The position numbers and the translations under genes are program-made. A stretch of DNA of 5,642 nucleotides, from positions 1-5,642 of the forward strand of contig WQUH01000104.1 in assembly GCA_009782165.1 (NCBI GenBank). Reading direction: 5' to 3'. This document shows, piece after piece, positions 1 to 5,545 of this stretch. Under the pieces are notes generated by a model. That model searched no databases. It was not told where the DNA came from and was given only the letters and a program-made list of their open reading frames with translations. This DNA is from Pseudomonadota bacterium. Its GTDB lineage: Bacteria > Desulfobacterota > Desulfobulbia > Desulfobulbales > Desulfobulbaceae. How positions within the stretch are numbered: position 1 is the first letter of the stretch; every line of letters begins with the position of its first letter.

Positions 1-252
1 ACCCTCTGCCCTGGCCCCCAGATCGAAAAAAAACGCTACACCATCCCCCACCAGGGCCATGTCTGGGAGATCGACGAATTCCTGGGCGCAAACCACGGTC
101 TGATTCTGGCGGAGATCGAACTTGCGGCGGAGGACGAACCCTTTGCCCGGCCGGATTGGCTCGGCCGGGAAGTCACCGGCGATGTCCGCTACTACAACGC
201 CATACTCTGCCGCTTACCCTACCGCGACTGGCCGACGCCATCCGGGGATTGA
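1..252 (+). CDS. CYTH-domain protein (triphosphatase / adenylate-cyclase-like), C-terminal part
   Basis: An open frame runs from the first base to TGA at 250-252, giving the last 83 residues of a protein whose start lies outside the window. The visible part matches the second half of the short (about 155-residue) bacterial CYTH proteins. Alternating charged residues expected to line the triphosphate tunnel are present: EKKRY (residues 9-13 of the fragment), WEIDEF (22-27) and AEIEL (37-41), followed by the typical ending WLGREVTGDVRYYN (53-66). Members of this family, such as the Nitrosomonas europaea enzyme NeuTTM, are soluble metal-dependent enzymes that hydrolyse tripolyphosphate or thiamine triphosphate; a few relatives are class IV adenylate cyclases. 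The substrate cannot be settled from this fragment. The frame looks intact, so the truncation is a window-edge effect. The next gene is on the same strand after 138 bp, and no terminator is obvious between them. Confidence 0.88.
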   Translation, partial: TLCPGPQIEKKRYTIPHQGHVWEIDEFLGANHGLILAEIELAAEDEPFARPDWLGREVTGDVRYYNAILCRLPYRDWPTPSGD

Positions 253-390
253 GCCCTCTGTGCATCCCGCATCCCCTGGACCCTCCGCGCGGCTGCCCCG
301 GCCCGTTGCCTCCAGCGCGAGTTCATCCGCCGTGATTTGGCGAGGCGCGGCGCGGGGTTGCATGAGAAACACAATCAGAAAAAAAACAAC
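253..390. other. Intergenic region between the CYTH gene and the exported protein gene
   Basis: This 138-bp GC-rich spacer becomes A-rich over its last 20 bases. I find no convincing sigma70 promoter, terminator hairpin or RNA gene. An ATG at 362 opens only a ten-codon frame. Read-through from the CYTH gene into the next gene is therefore possible but not shown. Confidence 0.4.
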
Positions 391-1350
391 ATGAACAGGA
401 GAAAACGAAAGGCAATATGGGGCATGGTGCTGTTGTTGCTCCTGATGGGATGGGTCCAATCATCCGGGGCGGCTTCTGGGCAAGGATCAGCAGTACCCCA
501 ACCAGGATCGATGGGGCCGGGCCAATCTTCCAAGGCGGAGTCCAGCCAGGAAGAAAAACCGGCGGAAAAGGGCGTTGCCCAATGCTCCAGCTATACGGTG
601 CCGATTGAGATTATGGATGGTGCGAGGCGTACTCCCCAGGTCATTCTCTCTATTGATAAAATATCTTCCGGTTCCCCGCATTTTCGCGCCTTTGTAACGG
701 CAGTTACGGAGCACGTCGCGGCCCGGATGACCAAAGAGAATCTTTGCGTAGACAGTACCGACAGCAATAAACGCTCCCTGCTGCAATTCGTGAACTGGCC
801 TCTCGCTAATTATTATGGAGACGAACCCCTCGTTTCAGTGCCGCCGCTCGATGCGCGTCCCTCCAGCGGCTGCCGGATTTCCAGCCCTTGGATAGATCTT
901 GTCTTTGAGCGGAAGCCAATTCTATCGATCCGCGCCATTGTTCGCTGGAATGATCGCCAACTGCTGGCCGATCAAGCAGTGCTGGCCGGGGCGCGCAATG
1001 TGCCGCCAGGCGTGGCGATGCCGCTGAAGAGAAGCGAGTATGCTCACTTCCTAACTGAATATGCGAATTCAGAAATTCGTGGCGAGCCAGCGGCGAAGCC
1101 AATCGAAGAACGCATCCCGCCGGATATGCTGTGGCTGTTCCGCCATTCCTGGCAGAGCACACGCGGCGGCGGCTTCGGACCCAGCTTGCGCGAAGCAAAA
1201 AAAAAGGGCGCGGATGGCTACACGAAGCTCGTTAATGCCCTGATTGATCGCTGCTTTGACTCTGACGGGGCTGCCCTTCATTACAGCACCATCCTCGACG
1301 CCGCTGATCTGGTCCCACTTGAATACAAGATCGACACACTGACCCGTTAA
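391..1350 (+). CDS. Exported protein of unknown function, 319 residues
   Basis: I do not recognise this protein. The start is placed at ATG 391 because it gives a textbook Sec signal peptide: a basic n-region (MNRRKRK), a hydrophobic core (about residues 11-22, VLLLLL) and a small-residue cleavage zone near SSGA-AS (24-28). The frame is open back to 337, but that extension would bury the signal. An in-frame ATG at 424 is a weaker alternative because it loses the basic n-region. No strong Shine-Dalgarno precedes 391; the upstream bases are A-rich. After cleavage comes a low-complexity stretch rich in Gly, Ser, Pro and Glu (about 28-60), then an apparently folded region (about 63-319) with cysteines at 65, 119, 161 and 288, enough for two disulfides in the periplasm. 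There is no lipobox cysteine and no second membrane span. The gene converges on the vapBC operon. Coding is supported by its length and the coherent signal peptide; function is unknown. Confidence 0.75.
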   Translation: MNRRKRKAIWGMVLLLLLMGWVQSSGAASGQGSAVPQPGSMGPGQSSKAESSQEEKPAEKGVAQCSSYTVPIEIMDGARRTPQVILSIDKISSGSPHFRAFVTAVTEHVAARMTKENLCVDSTDSNKRSLLQFVNWPLANYYGDEPLVSVPPLDARPSSGCRISSPWIDLVFERKPILSIRAIVRWNDRQLLADQAVLAGARNVPPGVAMPLKRSEYAHFLTEYANSEIRGEPAAKPIEERIPPDMLWLFRHSWQSTRGGGFGPSLREAKKKGADGYTKLVNALIDRCFDSDGAALHYSTILDAADLVPLEYKIDTLTR

Positions 1351-1389
1351 AATTGAAACTGTCACAACCAAGGAGAATGCTCAGTGGCA

Positions 1390-1471
1390 AGGTTGGGGTG
1401 AGCGGAACACGAACCCCAACGGTGAGGGGCGAAGCTGTTGTTGGGGTTCGCCTGCGGCTCACCACCAACCT
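1390..1471. repeat. Inverted pair of REP-like sequences (about 31 bp arms)
   Basis: The arm at 1390-1420 is nearly the reverse complement of the arm at 1440-1471, separated by 19 bp, so the two could form one long imperfect hairpin. The left arm is also self-complementary: GTTGGGGT (1392-1399) pairs with ACCCCAAC (1413-1420) around a 13-base loop. The right arm keeps GTTGGGGTTCG but has CACCACCAACC where CACCCCAACC would be perfect. The core resembles TTGGGGT...CACCCCAACC repeats that recur between genes in many beta- and gammaproteobacteria. Paired, oppositely oriented REPs (BIMEs) between convergent genes often stabilise mRNA 3' ends or act as bidirectional terminators. That role is inferred from position between the exported-protein gene and vapC. 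Confidence 0.8.
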
Positions 1472-1478
1472 ATCCCTG

Positions 1479-1510
1479 GATTGCTTCGGCGCTTCGCTCC
1501 CCGCAATGAC
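1479..1510. repeat. Short interspersed palindrome ending in GCAATGAC
   Basis: The sequence begins GGATTGCTTCGG and ends CCGCAATGAC; ATTGC (1480-1484) can pair with GCAAT (1503-1507). The layout (GGATTGCTTCG, a GCTTCGC core, then GCAATGAC) resembles a common family of intergenic repeats in proteobacterial genomes. It lies directly after the REP pair and before an AT-rich stretch (1511-1555) that leads to the vapC stop codon. Copy number in the genome is unknown. Confidence 0.55.
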
Positions 1511-1558
1511 ATTTTTCTATATAAATCCCTGTATTTTAAACAAAAAACCACCAACTGT

Positions 1559-1954
1559 CTACGCTATCAAACGCATACCGCAGGTCTCGGCGGCGTTGCG
1601 GTCAAAGGTTTCCGTGTATGCGCATCCCGCCGCATCCGCCAATCGTTCGATGAGCCTATCCGGAAAATCGGCCTTGCCATCGCGGCAGGCGCGCAGGGCC
1701 ATCCAGACAGCAGCGGCTTCGGCCACCACCAATTCCTTGGTGCGCAACAAGGTTTCCAGCACCTCGTGGATTTCATCCTTCGTGCTGCCGTAGCACGCCG
1801 TCAAAACCCAAACAAGCTCGACAATCGAGACGACCGTGATGTAACCCGGCGATTCGGCGGTCAACGACTCGATCAGGCGCGCCGCTTTCGGCGATTGTTC
1901 CGGATCGTCCTGGGCGATGTAGCGAACAAGGACGTTGGCGTCGAGCCCGATCAT
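1559..1954 (-). CDS. vapC: VapC-type PIN-domain toxin ribonuclease
   Basis: This 131-residue single-domain PIN protein has the usual VapC length. VapC toxins are Mg2+-dependent endoribonucleases that cut tRNA or rRNA and stop translation when not held by their VapB partner. The acidic residues that bind metal are all present: D5 in the N-terminal MIGLDANVLVRY, E46 in VSIVELVW, D96 (with D99) in KADFPDRLI, and D118 in the C-terminal TFDRNA. The toxin is therefore predicted to be catalytically intact. Its ATG overlaps the antitoxin stop codon (shared ATGA, 1951-1954), the classic arrangement that couples toxin translation to the antitoxin. The stop is TAG at 1559-1561. The RNA target cannot be inferred from sequence. 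Confidence 0.93.
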   Translation of the reverse strand: MIGLDANVLVRYIAQDDPEQSPKAARLIESLTAESPGYITVVSIVELVWVLTACYGSTKDEIHEVLETLLRTKELVVAEAAAVWMALRACRDGKADFPDRLIERLADAAGCAYTETFDRNAAETCGMRLIA

Positions 1955-2193
1955 CGCGCCTTGGCTCCCTGGGCGATGATGGCTTCGTTCATCGCCGCGA
2001 TTGTCACGGGGGTGGCGGGCTTGCGGATCATCCCCTTCAGTGCGGTGACCGGCCGGGTAGCCGCGACGATCTCGAACCGGCCCGGTTCAACCTGGATGAA
2101 TTCAATCCGGTCGCCGGTTGCCACGCCGAGCTCCGTTCGCACGGCGACAGGGATGGTCACTTGGCCTTTACTGGTAATGGTTGCGGCAGGCAT
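1951..2193 (-). CDS. vapB: VapB-type AbrB/SpoVT-family antitoxin
   Basis: This is an 80-residue antitoxin. Residues 1-47 form a SpoVT-AbrB swapped-hairpin DNA-binding domain, recognisable from ITSKGQVTIP (6-15) and the LGVATGDRIEF turn (22-32). Residues 48-80 are the toxin-binding tail, with a GMIRKP segment (54-59) followed by PVTIAAMNEAI (62-72), typical of antitoxins paired with PIN toxins. It is expected to bind and neutralise VapC and, as a complex, to repress its own promoter. The start is ATG 2191-2193, preceded by GGAGGA (2197-2202), a strong ribosome binding site. The antitoxin-first order and ATGA overlap with vapC confirm the pair. Confidence 0.93.
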   Translation of the reverse strand: MPAATITSKGQVTIPVAVRTELGVATGDRIEFIQVEPGRFEIVAATRPVTALKGMIRKPATPVTIAAMNEAIIAQGAKAR

Positions 2194-2196
2194 GAT

Positions 2197-2202
2197 TCCT
2201 CC
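2197..2202 (-). promoter_or_regulatory. Ribosome binding site of vapB
   Basis: On the minus strand GGAGGA lies three bases before the vapB ATG and fixes the start. Strong translation of the antitoxin ahead of a coupled toxin fits the usual need for antitoxin excess. Confidence 0.8.
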
Positions 2203-2218
2203 AATGCGATCGGGTATT

Positions 2219-2236
2219 CCTTACTTTATGGTAAGG
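2219..2236. promoter_or_regulatory. Palindrome over the vapBC -10 box (likely VapBC operator)
   Basis: CCTTAC (2219-2224) and GTAAGG (2231-2236) are perfect inverted half-sites separated by six bases. The palindrome covers the -10 hexamer, so a bound dimeric AbrB-type antitoxin would block RNA polymerase. Autorepression is established for VapBC operons; this particular site is inferred from symmetry and position. Confidence 0.6.
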
Positions 2237-2251
2237 CGATATCGGCGTCAA
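2223..2251 (-). promoter_or_regulatory. sigma70-type promoter of vapBC
   Basis: On the minus strand TTGACG (2246-2251, five of six consensus bases) is followed by exactly 17 bases and TAAAGT (2223-2228, four of six). The predicted transcription start is near 2216, leaving an untranslated leader of about 23 bases with the vapB ribosome binding site in it. Confidence 0.72.
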
Positions 2252-2399
2252 GAGCAAACGGGTGGAGGGGCAAACGGCATAGCGCATTCGCGGAAGACAC
2301 GGCATCAGTCGATGCGCGGCATAGATAAGGAGCCGTCCCTGTCTACGGACGCCCCCTTGCAAAAGGGTCGTTGGAGGCGTTTTGTACAAGCCGCCCATG

Positions 2400-2418
2400 C
2401 GCAGGCGGGACGCCTGCG
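2400..2418. repeat. GC-rich perfect hairpin
   Basis: CGCAGGCG (2400-2407) and CGCCTGCG (2411-2418) pair perfectly around a GGA loop. The sequence resembles another common class of short intergenic palindromes in GC-rich proteobacteria. No U-tract follows on either strand, so it is not a standard terminator. Confidence 0.6.
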
Positions 2419-2468
2419 GTCCCATGTCAATGTCTCCGCCGTCGTTCCCGCAAGGTACTGGATTCCCT

Positions 2469-2505
2469 GTCATTCCCGCGTAGGCGGGAATTTCGCGGGA
2501 ATGAC
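2469..2505. repeat. dRS3-like palindromic repeat element
   Basis: GTCATTCCCGCG (2469-2480) is a perfect 12-base inverted match to CGCGGGAATGAC (2494-2505) around a 13-base loop. Inside it, ATTCCCGC (2472-2479) also pairs perfectly with GCGGGAAT (2484-2491) around GTAG, so two hairpins compete for the left arm. ATTCCC...GGGAAT is the hallmark of dRS3/Correia-neighbourhood style repeats known in Neisseria and found widely in other proteobacteria. It lies about 70-105 bp after the ankyrin stop codon, where it could protect the mRNA 3' end. Confidence 0.8.
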
Positions 2506-2574
2506 GAAGAAACGGGCGCGCAATGACGGCTCCAATCGGTGGCGCGTGCTGTACTGTGCCCGACGCTGTCCTGT

Positions 2575-4029
2575 TCACTTTGCCTTGCGCTGCAATTCCT
2601 CGATGATAGGGTCGTCTTTCAGGCGTTCGTTGCTGCGCGCCCGCTGCAGGTCGCCTGCCGAGACGGTTGCCCCCGCTTGCAGCAGAAGCGACACGATTTC
2701 CGGATCGTTGGTCTCGGCGGCATAATTCAACGACGTCCGCCCTTCCCGATCCTTGGCGTTGACCTTGGCTCCGGCCTTGATCAGCACGCTCAACACCTCA
2801 GGGTTATCGTTCTTTGCGGCAGCCAGCATCAACGGCGTCTTGTCATCTGTATCTTTGGCGTCGACCTCGGCGCCGGCCGTGATCAGAGCGCTCAAGACCT
2901 CAGGACTATGGTTATTCGAGGCAGCCCACATCAACGGCGTCGAGCCGTCCCCGTTTTTGGCGTTGACGCCCGCGCCGGCCTTGATCAGAGCGCTCAACAC
3001 ATCGGGATTATTGTTATTCGTGGCAGCACCCATCAGTGGCGTCGCACCGTTGGCATCTTTGGCGTCGACGCTGGCGCCGGCCTTGAGCAAAACGTTCAAC
3101 ACCTCAGGATTTTGGTTGTTCGTGGCGGCAAAGATCAACGGCGTCGTACCGTCGTTCGCCTTGGCGTTGACGGCGGCTCCGGCCTTGATCAGCACGCTCG
3201 ACACCTCAGGATTGTTGTTCTTCGCGGCCGCCCGCATCAACGGCGTCCAGCCGTCCTCATCTTGGGCGTTGACGGCGGCGCCAGCCTTGATCAGCACACT
3301 CAAAACCTCAGGGTTCTCGTTATTTGCGGCAGCCACCATCAACGGCGGCCAGCCGTCGATGTTTTTGGCGTTGACGGCGGCGCCGGCTTTGATTGCTGCC
3401 TCGATTTGCTGTGGCGCGCCTTGTGCGCACAGGTCGAAAAATTCTTCGGCATCGACCGGCAACGGCGCCGTCTTGGGGGTATCCTTGGCGACGTCGTTGC
3501 CGGCCGGCGCCGGCTGACTGGCCGTGGCCGGTTCGGCCGGTTTTGCCGCCGCCACTTGGCTTGCCGGGGCCGGCTTTGCCGTGACCGTCACGAGCGTTGC
3601 CGGCAGTTCGCACATGGCGCGGCCGCCATCGGTAAAAAACACGGTAAGGCGAAAGTCGGTGGCCTTGCCGGCAAAGGCGCCGTTATCCTTGAGGGTGAGA
3701 GAAAGCGGCGTTTCCGCATCATTCAGGGTCAGCCCCAGGGCCGCCGCGCCGCCGCTGCTCACGGCAACCGGCGGGGTCTGGTCTTTGCCGTCGCTGCGCC
3801 AGAGGGAAGAGACCCCACCCAGGTTGTCGATGCGCACGGCTTCTATGGTTTTCCCCGGCGCCAGCACGGCAACGGCCAGCTCGACCTGATCGTTGGTCAG
3901 ATGCGCCGCCCGGGCGGTAACGGCGGGCTTGCCGGCGGCGGCCTGGGCGGGAAGGCTGAACCCGGCCAGAGTCATAAGGCCGGCAAACAGCATGGACAGC
4001 AAGCATGCGACAACTGTTGACCTGTTCAT
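2575..4029 (-). CDS. Exported ankyrin-repeat protein, 484 residues
   Basis: The start is ATG 4027-4029, chosen because AGGGAGG (4034-4040) is ideally spaced and a clean Sec signal peptide follows (MNRSTVVAC, hydrophobic core about 6-25, cleavage near AQA-AA at 28-32); the frame extends 18 codons further upstream without those features. Residues about 33-150 form a predicted beta-rich N-terminal domain I cannot name. Residues 151-192 are an Ala/Pro-rich linker. Residues 193-214 look like a degenerate N-cap repeat. Six repeats of exactly 34 residues follow (215-418), then one of 33 (419-451) and a C-terminal cap (452-484). The repeats share the ankyrin signature AGA.VNAK..DG.TPLM.AA, with an unusual NN.NPEVLS insertion-type helix link. 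Ankyrin arrays bind other proteins; here binding would occur in the periplasm or envelope. The partner is unknown. A terminator separates it from the DUF1176 gene upstream on the same strand, so it is probably transcribed alone. Confidence 0.92.
   Translation of the reverse strand: MNRSTVVACLLSMLFAGLMTLAGFSLPAQAAAGKPAVTARAAHLTNDQVELAVAVLAPGKTIEAVRIDNLGGVSSLWRSDGKDQTPPVAVSSGGAAALGLTLNDAETPLSLTLKDNGAFAGKATDFRLTVFFTDGGRAMCELPATLVTVTAKPAPASQVAAAKPAEPATASQPAPAGNDVAKDTPKTAPLPVDAEEFFDLCAQGAPQQIEAAIKAGAAVNAKNIDGWPPLMVAAANNENPEVLSVLIKAGAAVNAQDEDGWTPLMRAAAKNNNPEVSSVLIKAGAAVNAKANDGTTPLIFAATNNQNPEVLNVLLKAGASVDAKDANGATPLMGAATNNNNPDVLSALIKAGAGVNAKNGDGSTPLMWAASNNHSPEVLSALITAGAEVDAKDTDDKTPLMLAAAKNDNPEVLSVLIKAGAKVNAKDREGRTSLNYAAETNDPEIVSLLLQAGATVSAGDLQRARSNERLKDDPIIEELQRKAK
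2776..3387 (-). repeat. Six tandem 102-bp repeats encoding ankyrin units
   Basis: Six in-frame units of exactly 102 bp encode residues 215-418 of the ankyrin protein. Recurring strings such as GCCTTGATCAGCACGCTC and CATCAACGGCGTC (plus strand) appear at the same phase in several units. Conservation at the DNA level as well as the protein level suggests spread of units by duplication or gene conversion. Confidence 0.85.
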
Positions 4030-4033
4030 GGAT

Positions 4034-4040
4034 CCTCCCT
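4034..4040 (-). promoter_or_regulatory. Ribosome binding site of the ankyrin gene
   Basis: On the minus strand AGGGAGG lies four bases before ATC-CATG, placing ATG 4029 within the normal window and deciding the start over the in-frame upstream codons. Confidence 0.75.
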
Positions 4041-4072
4041 GCGTTGGTTGGATTGTGGCGCCTATCGAAGCC

Positions 4073-4089
4073 CTGAAGCACAACTTCAG
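4073..4089. repeat. Small hairpin in the leader of the ankyrin gene
   Basis: CTGAAG (4073-4078) pairs with CTTCAG (4084-4089) around a five-base loop, about 45 bp upstream of the ankyrin start codon. It could be a leader stem-loop or an operator half-site pair. No convincing promoter could be placed relative to it. Confidence 0.35.
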
Positions 4090-4135
4090 ACCCCTTGCCT
4101 GGAAAAAACGGCAGGCGTGCGGTTCACAGATAGTT

Positions 4136-4162
4136 AAAAAATTTCAAGCAGTTGCGCTTGAA
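4136..4162 (-). terminator. Rho-independent terminator after the DUF1176 gene
   Basis: Read on the minus strand, TTCAAGC and GCTTGAA form a perfect seven-base-pair stem around GCAACT, followed by ATTTTTT. It lies 53 bp beyond the DUF1176 stop codon and before the ankyrin gene. The stem is short and only moderately GC-rich, so read-through is possible. Confidence 0.72.
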
Positions 4163-4214
4163 CACCAGGATGATCCGCGGTGAGCCGCCATGGCCCTTGC
4201 CGGGTTGGGCCCCA

Positions 4215-5315
4215 TCATTTGGCCGGTATGACCCTGGTGACGTAGACGAGGATGCGGTTCTCCCCGGACCATGCGCCTCCCGCGTGGATGAGACGGCACT
4301 GGCCGGTGCTCCATTCGCCGCTGCGGCGAAAATCGGTCCCGTCCCAAACCCAAGTGCCGCCTCCCCAGCAATCGCCCAATCCGCGTCCTTTTCCCGTGGT
4401 TGTGATCACGCCGCTTTCGTAGCCGGCATCGATATCTTCCAGCAGGAACCTGGTCACCTTCCCGCCCTGCTGATCAGTCAGCCAATAGGCCACGGTTCCC
4501 TGATACGCGCCCATTTCGCATGGTGTGGAAATCAGTGCGTGTTGGTCATCGACAGGCGTCAGGGTGAATTTTTGCTCGCCGGATTCTTTTTTTCGATCCG
4601 GTTCATGCAAACCGCACTTTTCCCCCTTGGCCTTCCACAGCATGGGTTCGATGGCTTGTGCTTCCGATGCGGTCAATTCGCGGGAAACAGGGTTGCCGAT
4701 GACCTTTGCCGCCTGGATAACGGGCATGGGAACCGGCGCGCGCACACCGGTTTCCGGCTTGTTGCCTTTACGGATGAGCGCGCCTGGCGTGCCGACCCGG
4801 CCCTGCACGTCGTCCATTTTCAACATCACCGCGGAAACGCCCTGGCCGGAAAGGACAAAGGATTTGTTGCCTCCCTTGAATTCGATCGTCTTGTCATCTT
4901 TTGCCCCGGCCAGCACGACCAGCGCCTGGGCTTGCGTGAGCGGATAATTGCCGCTGCCGCCGGCATAGTTCAGTGTGCCCTCAGCTTTCCCGTCCACCGA
5001 GAGCAGCACAACGGCAGGCCATTGGGGTTCGGTTGCATCGTCATAATCCGCCAGCGTAACCACAGCGCGCAGGGGCGCATTGGGGCCGGCGGCGCGGGTA
5101 ATCAGCACACCCCCGCGTCCTTTGCTCAAGTCGCCGTCCTCCTCGGCGCTATACCCCTCCATGCGGCAAGTCAACGTGTTGTCGCAGGTGACGGCCCAGT
5201 CGCCGTGCAGAAACGAAAGTCCCGACTGTTGCCCATGCGCCGGCGTTGCCGCCGCGCCGAGGACCATCAGAGGCCATGCCAAAAGAAAAGATTTTGATGA
5301 TTGCAGTGGATTCAT
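4215..5315 (-). CDS. Exported DUF1176 family protein, 366 residues
   Basis: The start is ATG 5313-5315, giving MNPLQSSKSF, a hydrophobic core (11-23) and a signal cleavage site near AHG-QQ (27-30). The mature protein matches DUF1176 (Pfam PF06674), a family of periplasmic proteins of unknown function in Gram-negative bacteria. Family-type motifs are the N-terminal GDWAVTCDNTLTCRMEGYS (38-56), DDVQGRVGTPGAL (168-180) and a C-terminal GDCWGGGTWVWDGTDFRRS (314-332). Six cysteines (44, 50, 234, 266, 316, 340) could form three disulfides, consistent with an oxidising compartment. The length is normal for the family. The frame stays open upstream to about 5525, but that extension would place the signal peptide 70 residues inside. 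No good Shine-Dalgarno precedes 5315. Instead an upstream 60-codon ORF overlaps the start by ATGA, suggesting coupled translation. A terminator follows the gene. Confidence 0.9.
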   Translation of the reverse strand: MNPLQSSKSFLLAWPLMVLGAAATPAHGQQSGLSFLHGDWAVTCDNTLTCRMEGYSAEEDGDLSKGRGGVLITRAAGPNAPLRAVVTLADYDDATEPQWPAVVLLSVDGKAEGTLNYAGGSGNYPLTQAQALVVLAGAKDDKTIEFKGGNKSFVLSGQGVSAVMLKMDDVQGRVGTPGALIRKGNKPETGVRAPVPMPVIQAAKVIGNPVSRELTASEAQAIEPMLWKAKGEKCGLHEPDRKKESGEQKFTLTPVDDQHALISTPCEMGAYQGTVAYWLTDQQGGKVTRFLLEDIDAGYESGVITTTGKGRGLGDCWGGGTWVWDGTDFRRSGEWSTGQCRLIHAGGAWSGENRILVYVTRVIPAK

Positions 5316-5494
5316 GGTTGCCGAACCTGCGAGTTCTGGATGAAGGGGCTCGATGTCGTGCCGACGCTGTCCCTGGCTGACGCCCGCGATATCAAATTGT
5401 CCGGCATCTGCCGTGCGAGGAGGGGAAAGCGGCACAAGCGCTGGCGATGCAACTGAAATGACGGAAAGAAAGATGGCACATTGCGCAGATGCAT
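5312..5494 (-). CDS. Possible 60-residue leader ORF coupled to the DUF1176 gene
   Basis: ATG 5492-5494 is preceded by GAGGAGGGG (5500-5508) with a five-base spacer, the best ribosome binding site in this part of the window. The frame ends in TGA (5312-5314), sharing ATGA with the DUF1176 start. The predicted promoter start near 5539 would leave a normal leader of about 45 bases. The 60-residue product (begins MHLRNVPSFF, seven or more arginines, no signal peptide or clear domain) is not recognisable and may matter only as a translated leader. The sequence equally allows that the Shine-Dalgarno is fortuitous, or that translation begins upstream in the DUF1176 frame. Confidence 0.4.
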   Translation of the reverse strand: MHLRNVPSFFPSFQLHRQRLCRFPLLARQMPDNLISRASARDSVGTTSSPFIQNSQVRQP

Positions 5495-5499
5495 CTATA

Positions 5500-5508
5500 C
5501 CCCTCCTC
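5500..5508 (-). promoter_or_regulatory. Strong ribosome binding site ahead of the leader ORF
   Basis: GAGGAGGGG on the minus strand lies five bases before ATG 5494. It is 185 bp away from the DUF1176 ATG and cannot serve that start directly. It is the main evidence that the leader ORF is translated. Confidence 0.55.
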
Positions 5509-5545
5509 TGTTCCAACAGCATCAAACGAACTGTTTTACTAAAAA

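Larger units (their letters stand above)
2252..2574. other. Gene-free, repeat-rich intergenic region
   Basis: This 323-bp region lies upstream of the vapBC promoter and downstream of the ankyrin gene. I see no credible gene in it. A 136-codon minus-strand frame runs through it (2168-2578), but its translation contains the HSREIPAYAGMTG string that arises wherever dRS3-like repeats are translated, so it is not coding. The region holds a small hairpin at 2354-2367 (CCCTT, GCAA, AAGGG), a GC-rich hairpin at 2400-2418 and a dRS3-like element at 2469-2505. Confidence 0.7.

Noticed and set aside
1559..2193. vapBC as cargo of an insertion sequence or integron
   Set aside because: No transposase, integrase, terminal inverted repeats or attC site is visible; only generic intergenic repeats flank it.
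2168..2578. Minus-strand open frame of 136 codons
   Set aside because: It overlaps the start of vapB and the intergenic palindromes; its HSREIPAYAGMTG string is the usual translation of dRS3-like repeats.
1481..2725. Plus-strand open frame of 414 codons
   Set aside because: It crosses vapBC in antisense, the intergenic repeats and the 3' end of the ankyrin gene, so it is a GC-rich shadow frame.
2776..3387. Regularly spaced repeats suggestive of a CRISPR array
   Set aside because: The period is 102 bp with no unique spacers, and the units encode in-frame ankyrin repeats.
2539..4020. Plus-strand open frame of 493 codons
   Set aside because: It is antisense to the ankyrin gene; its repetitive translation is the mirror of the 102-bp repeats, with no ribosome binding site or recognisable domain.
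4152..5297. Plus-strand open frame of 381 codons
   Set aside because: It is antisense to the DUF1176 gene, which has a signal peptide and family motifs; the plus-strand frame has neither.
5316..5525. N-terminal extension of the DUF1176 protein to 5522 or 5525
   Set aside because: It would place a clear signal peptide 70 residues inside the protein, and no Shine-Dalgarno precedes those start codons.
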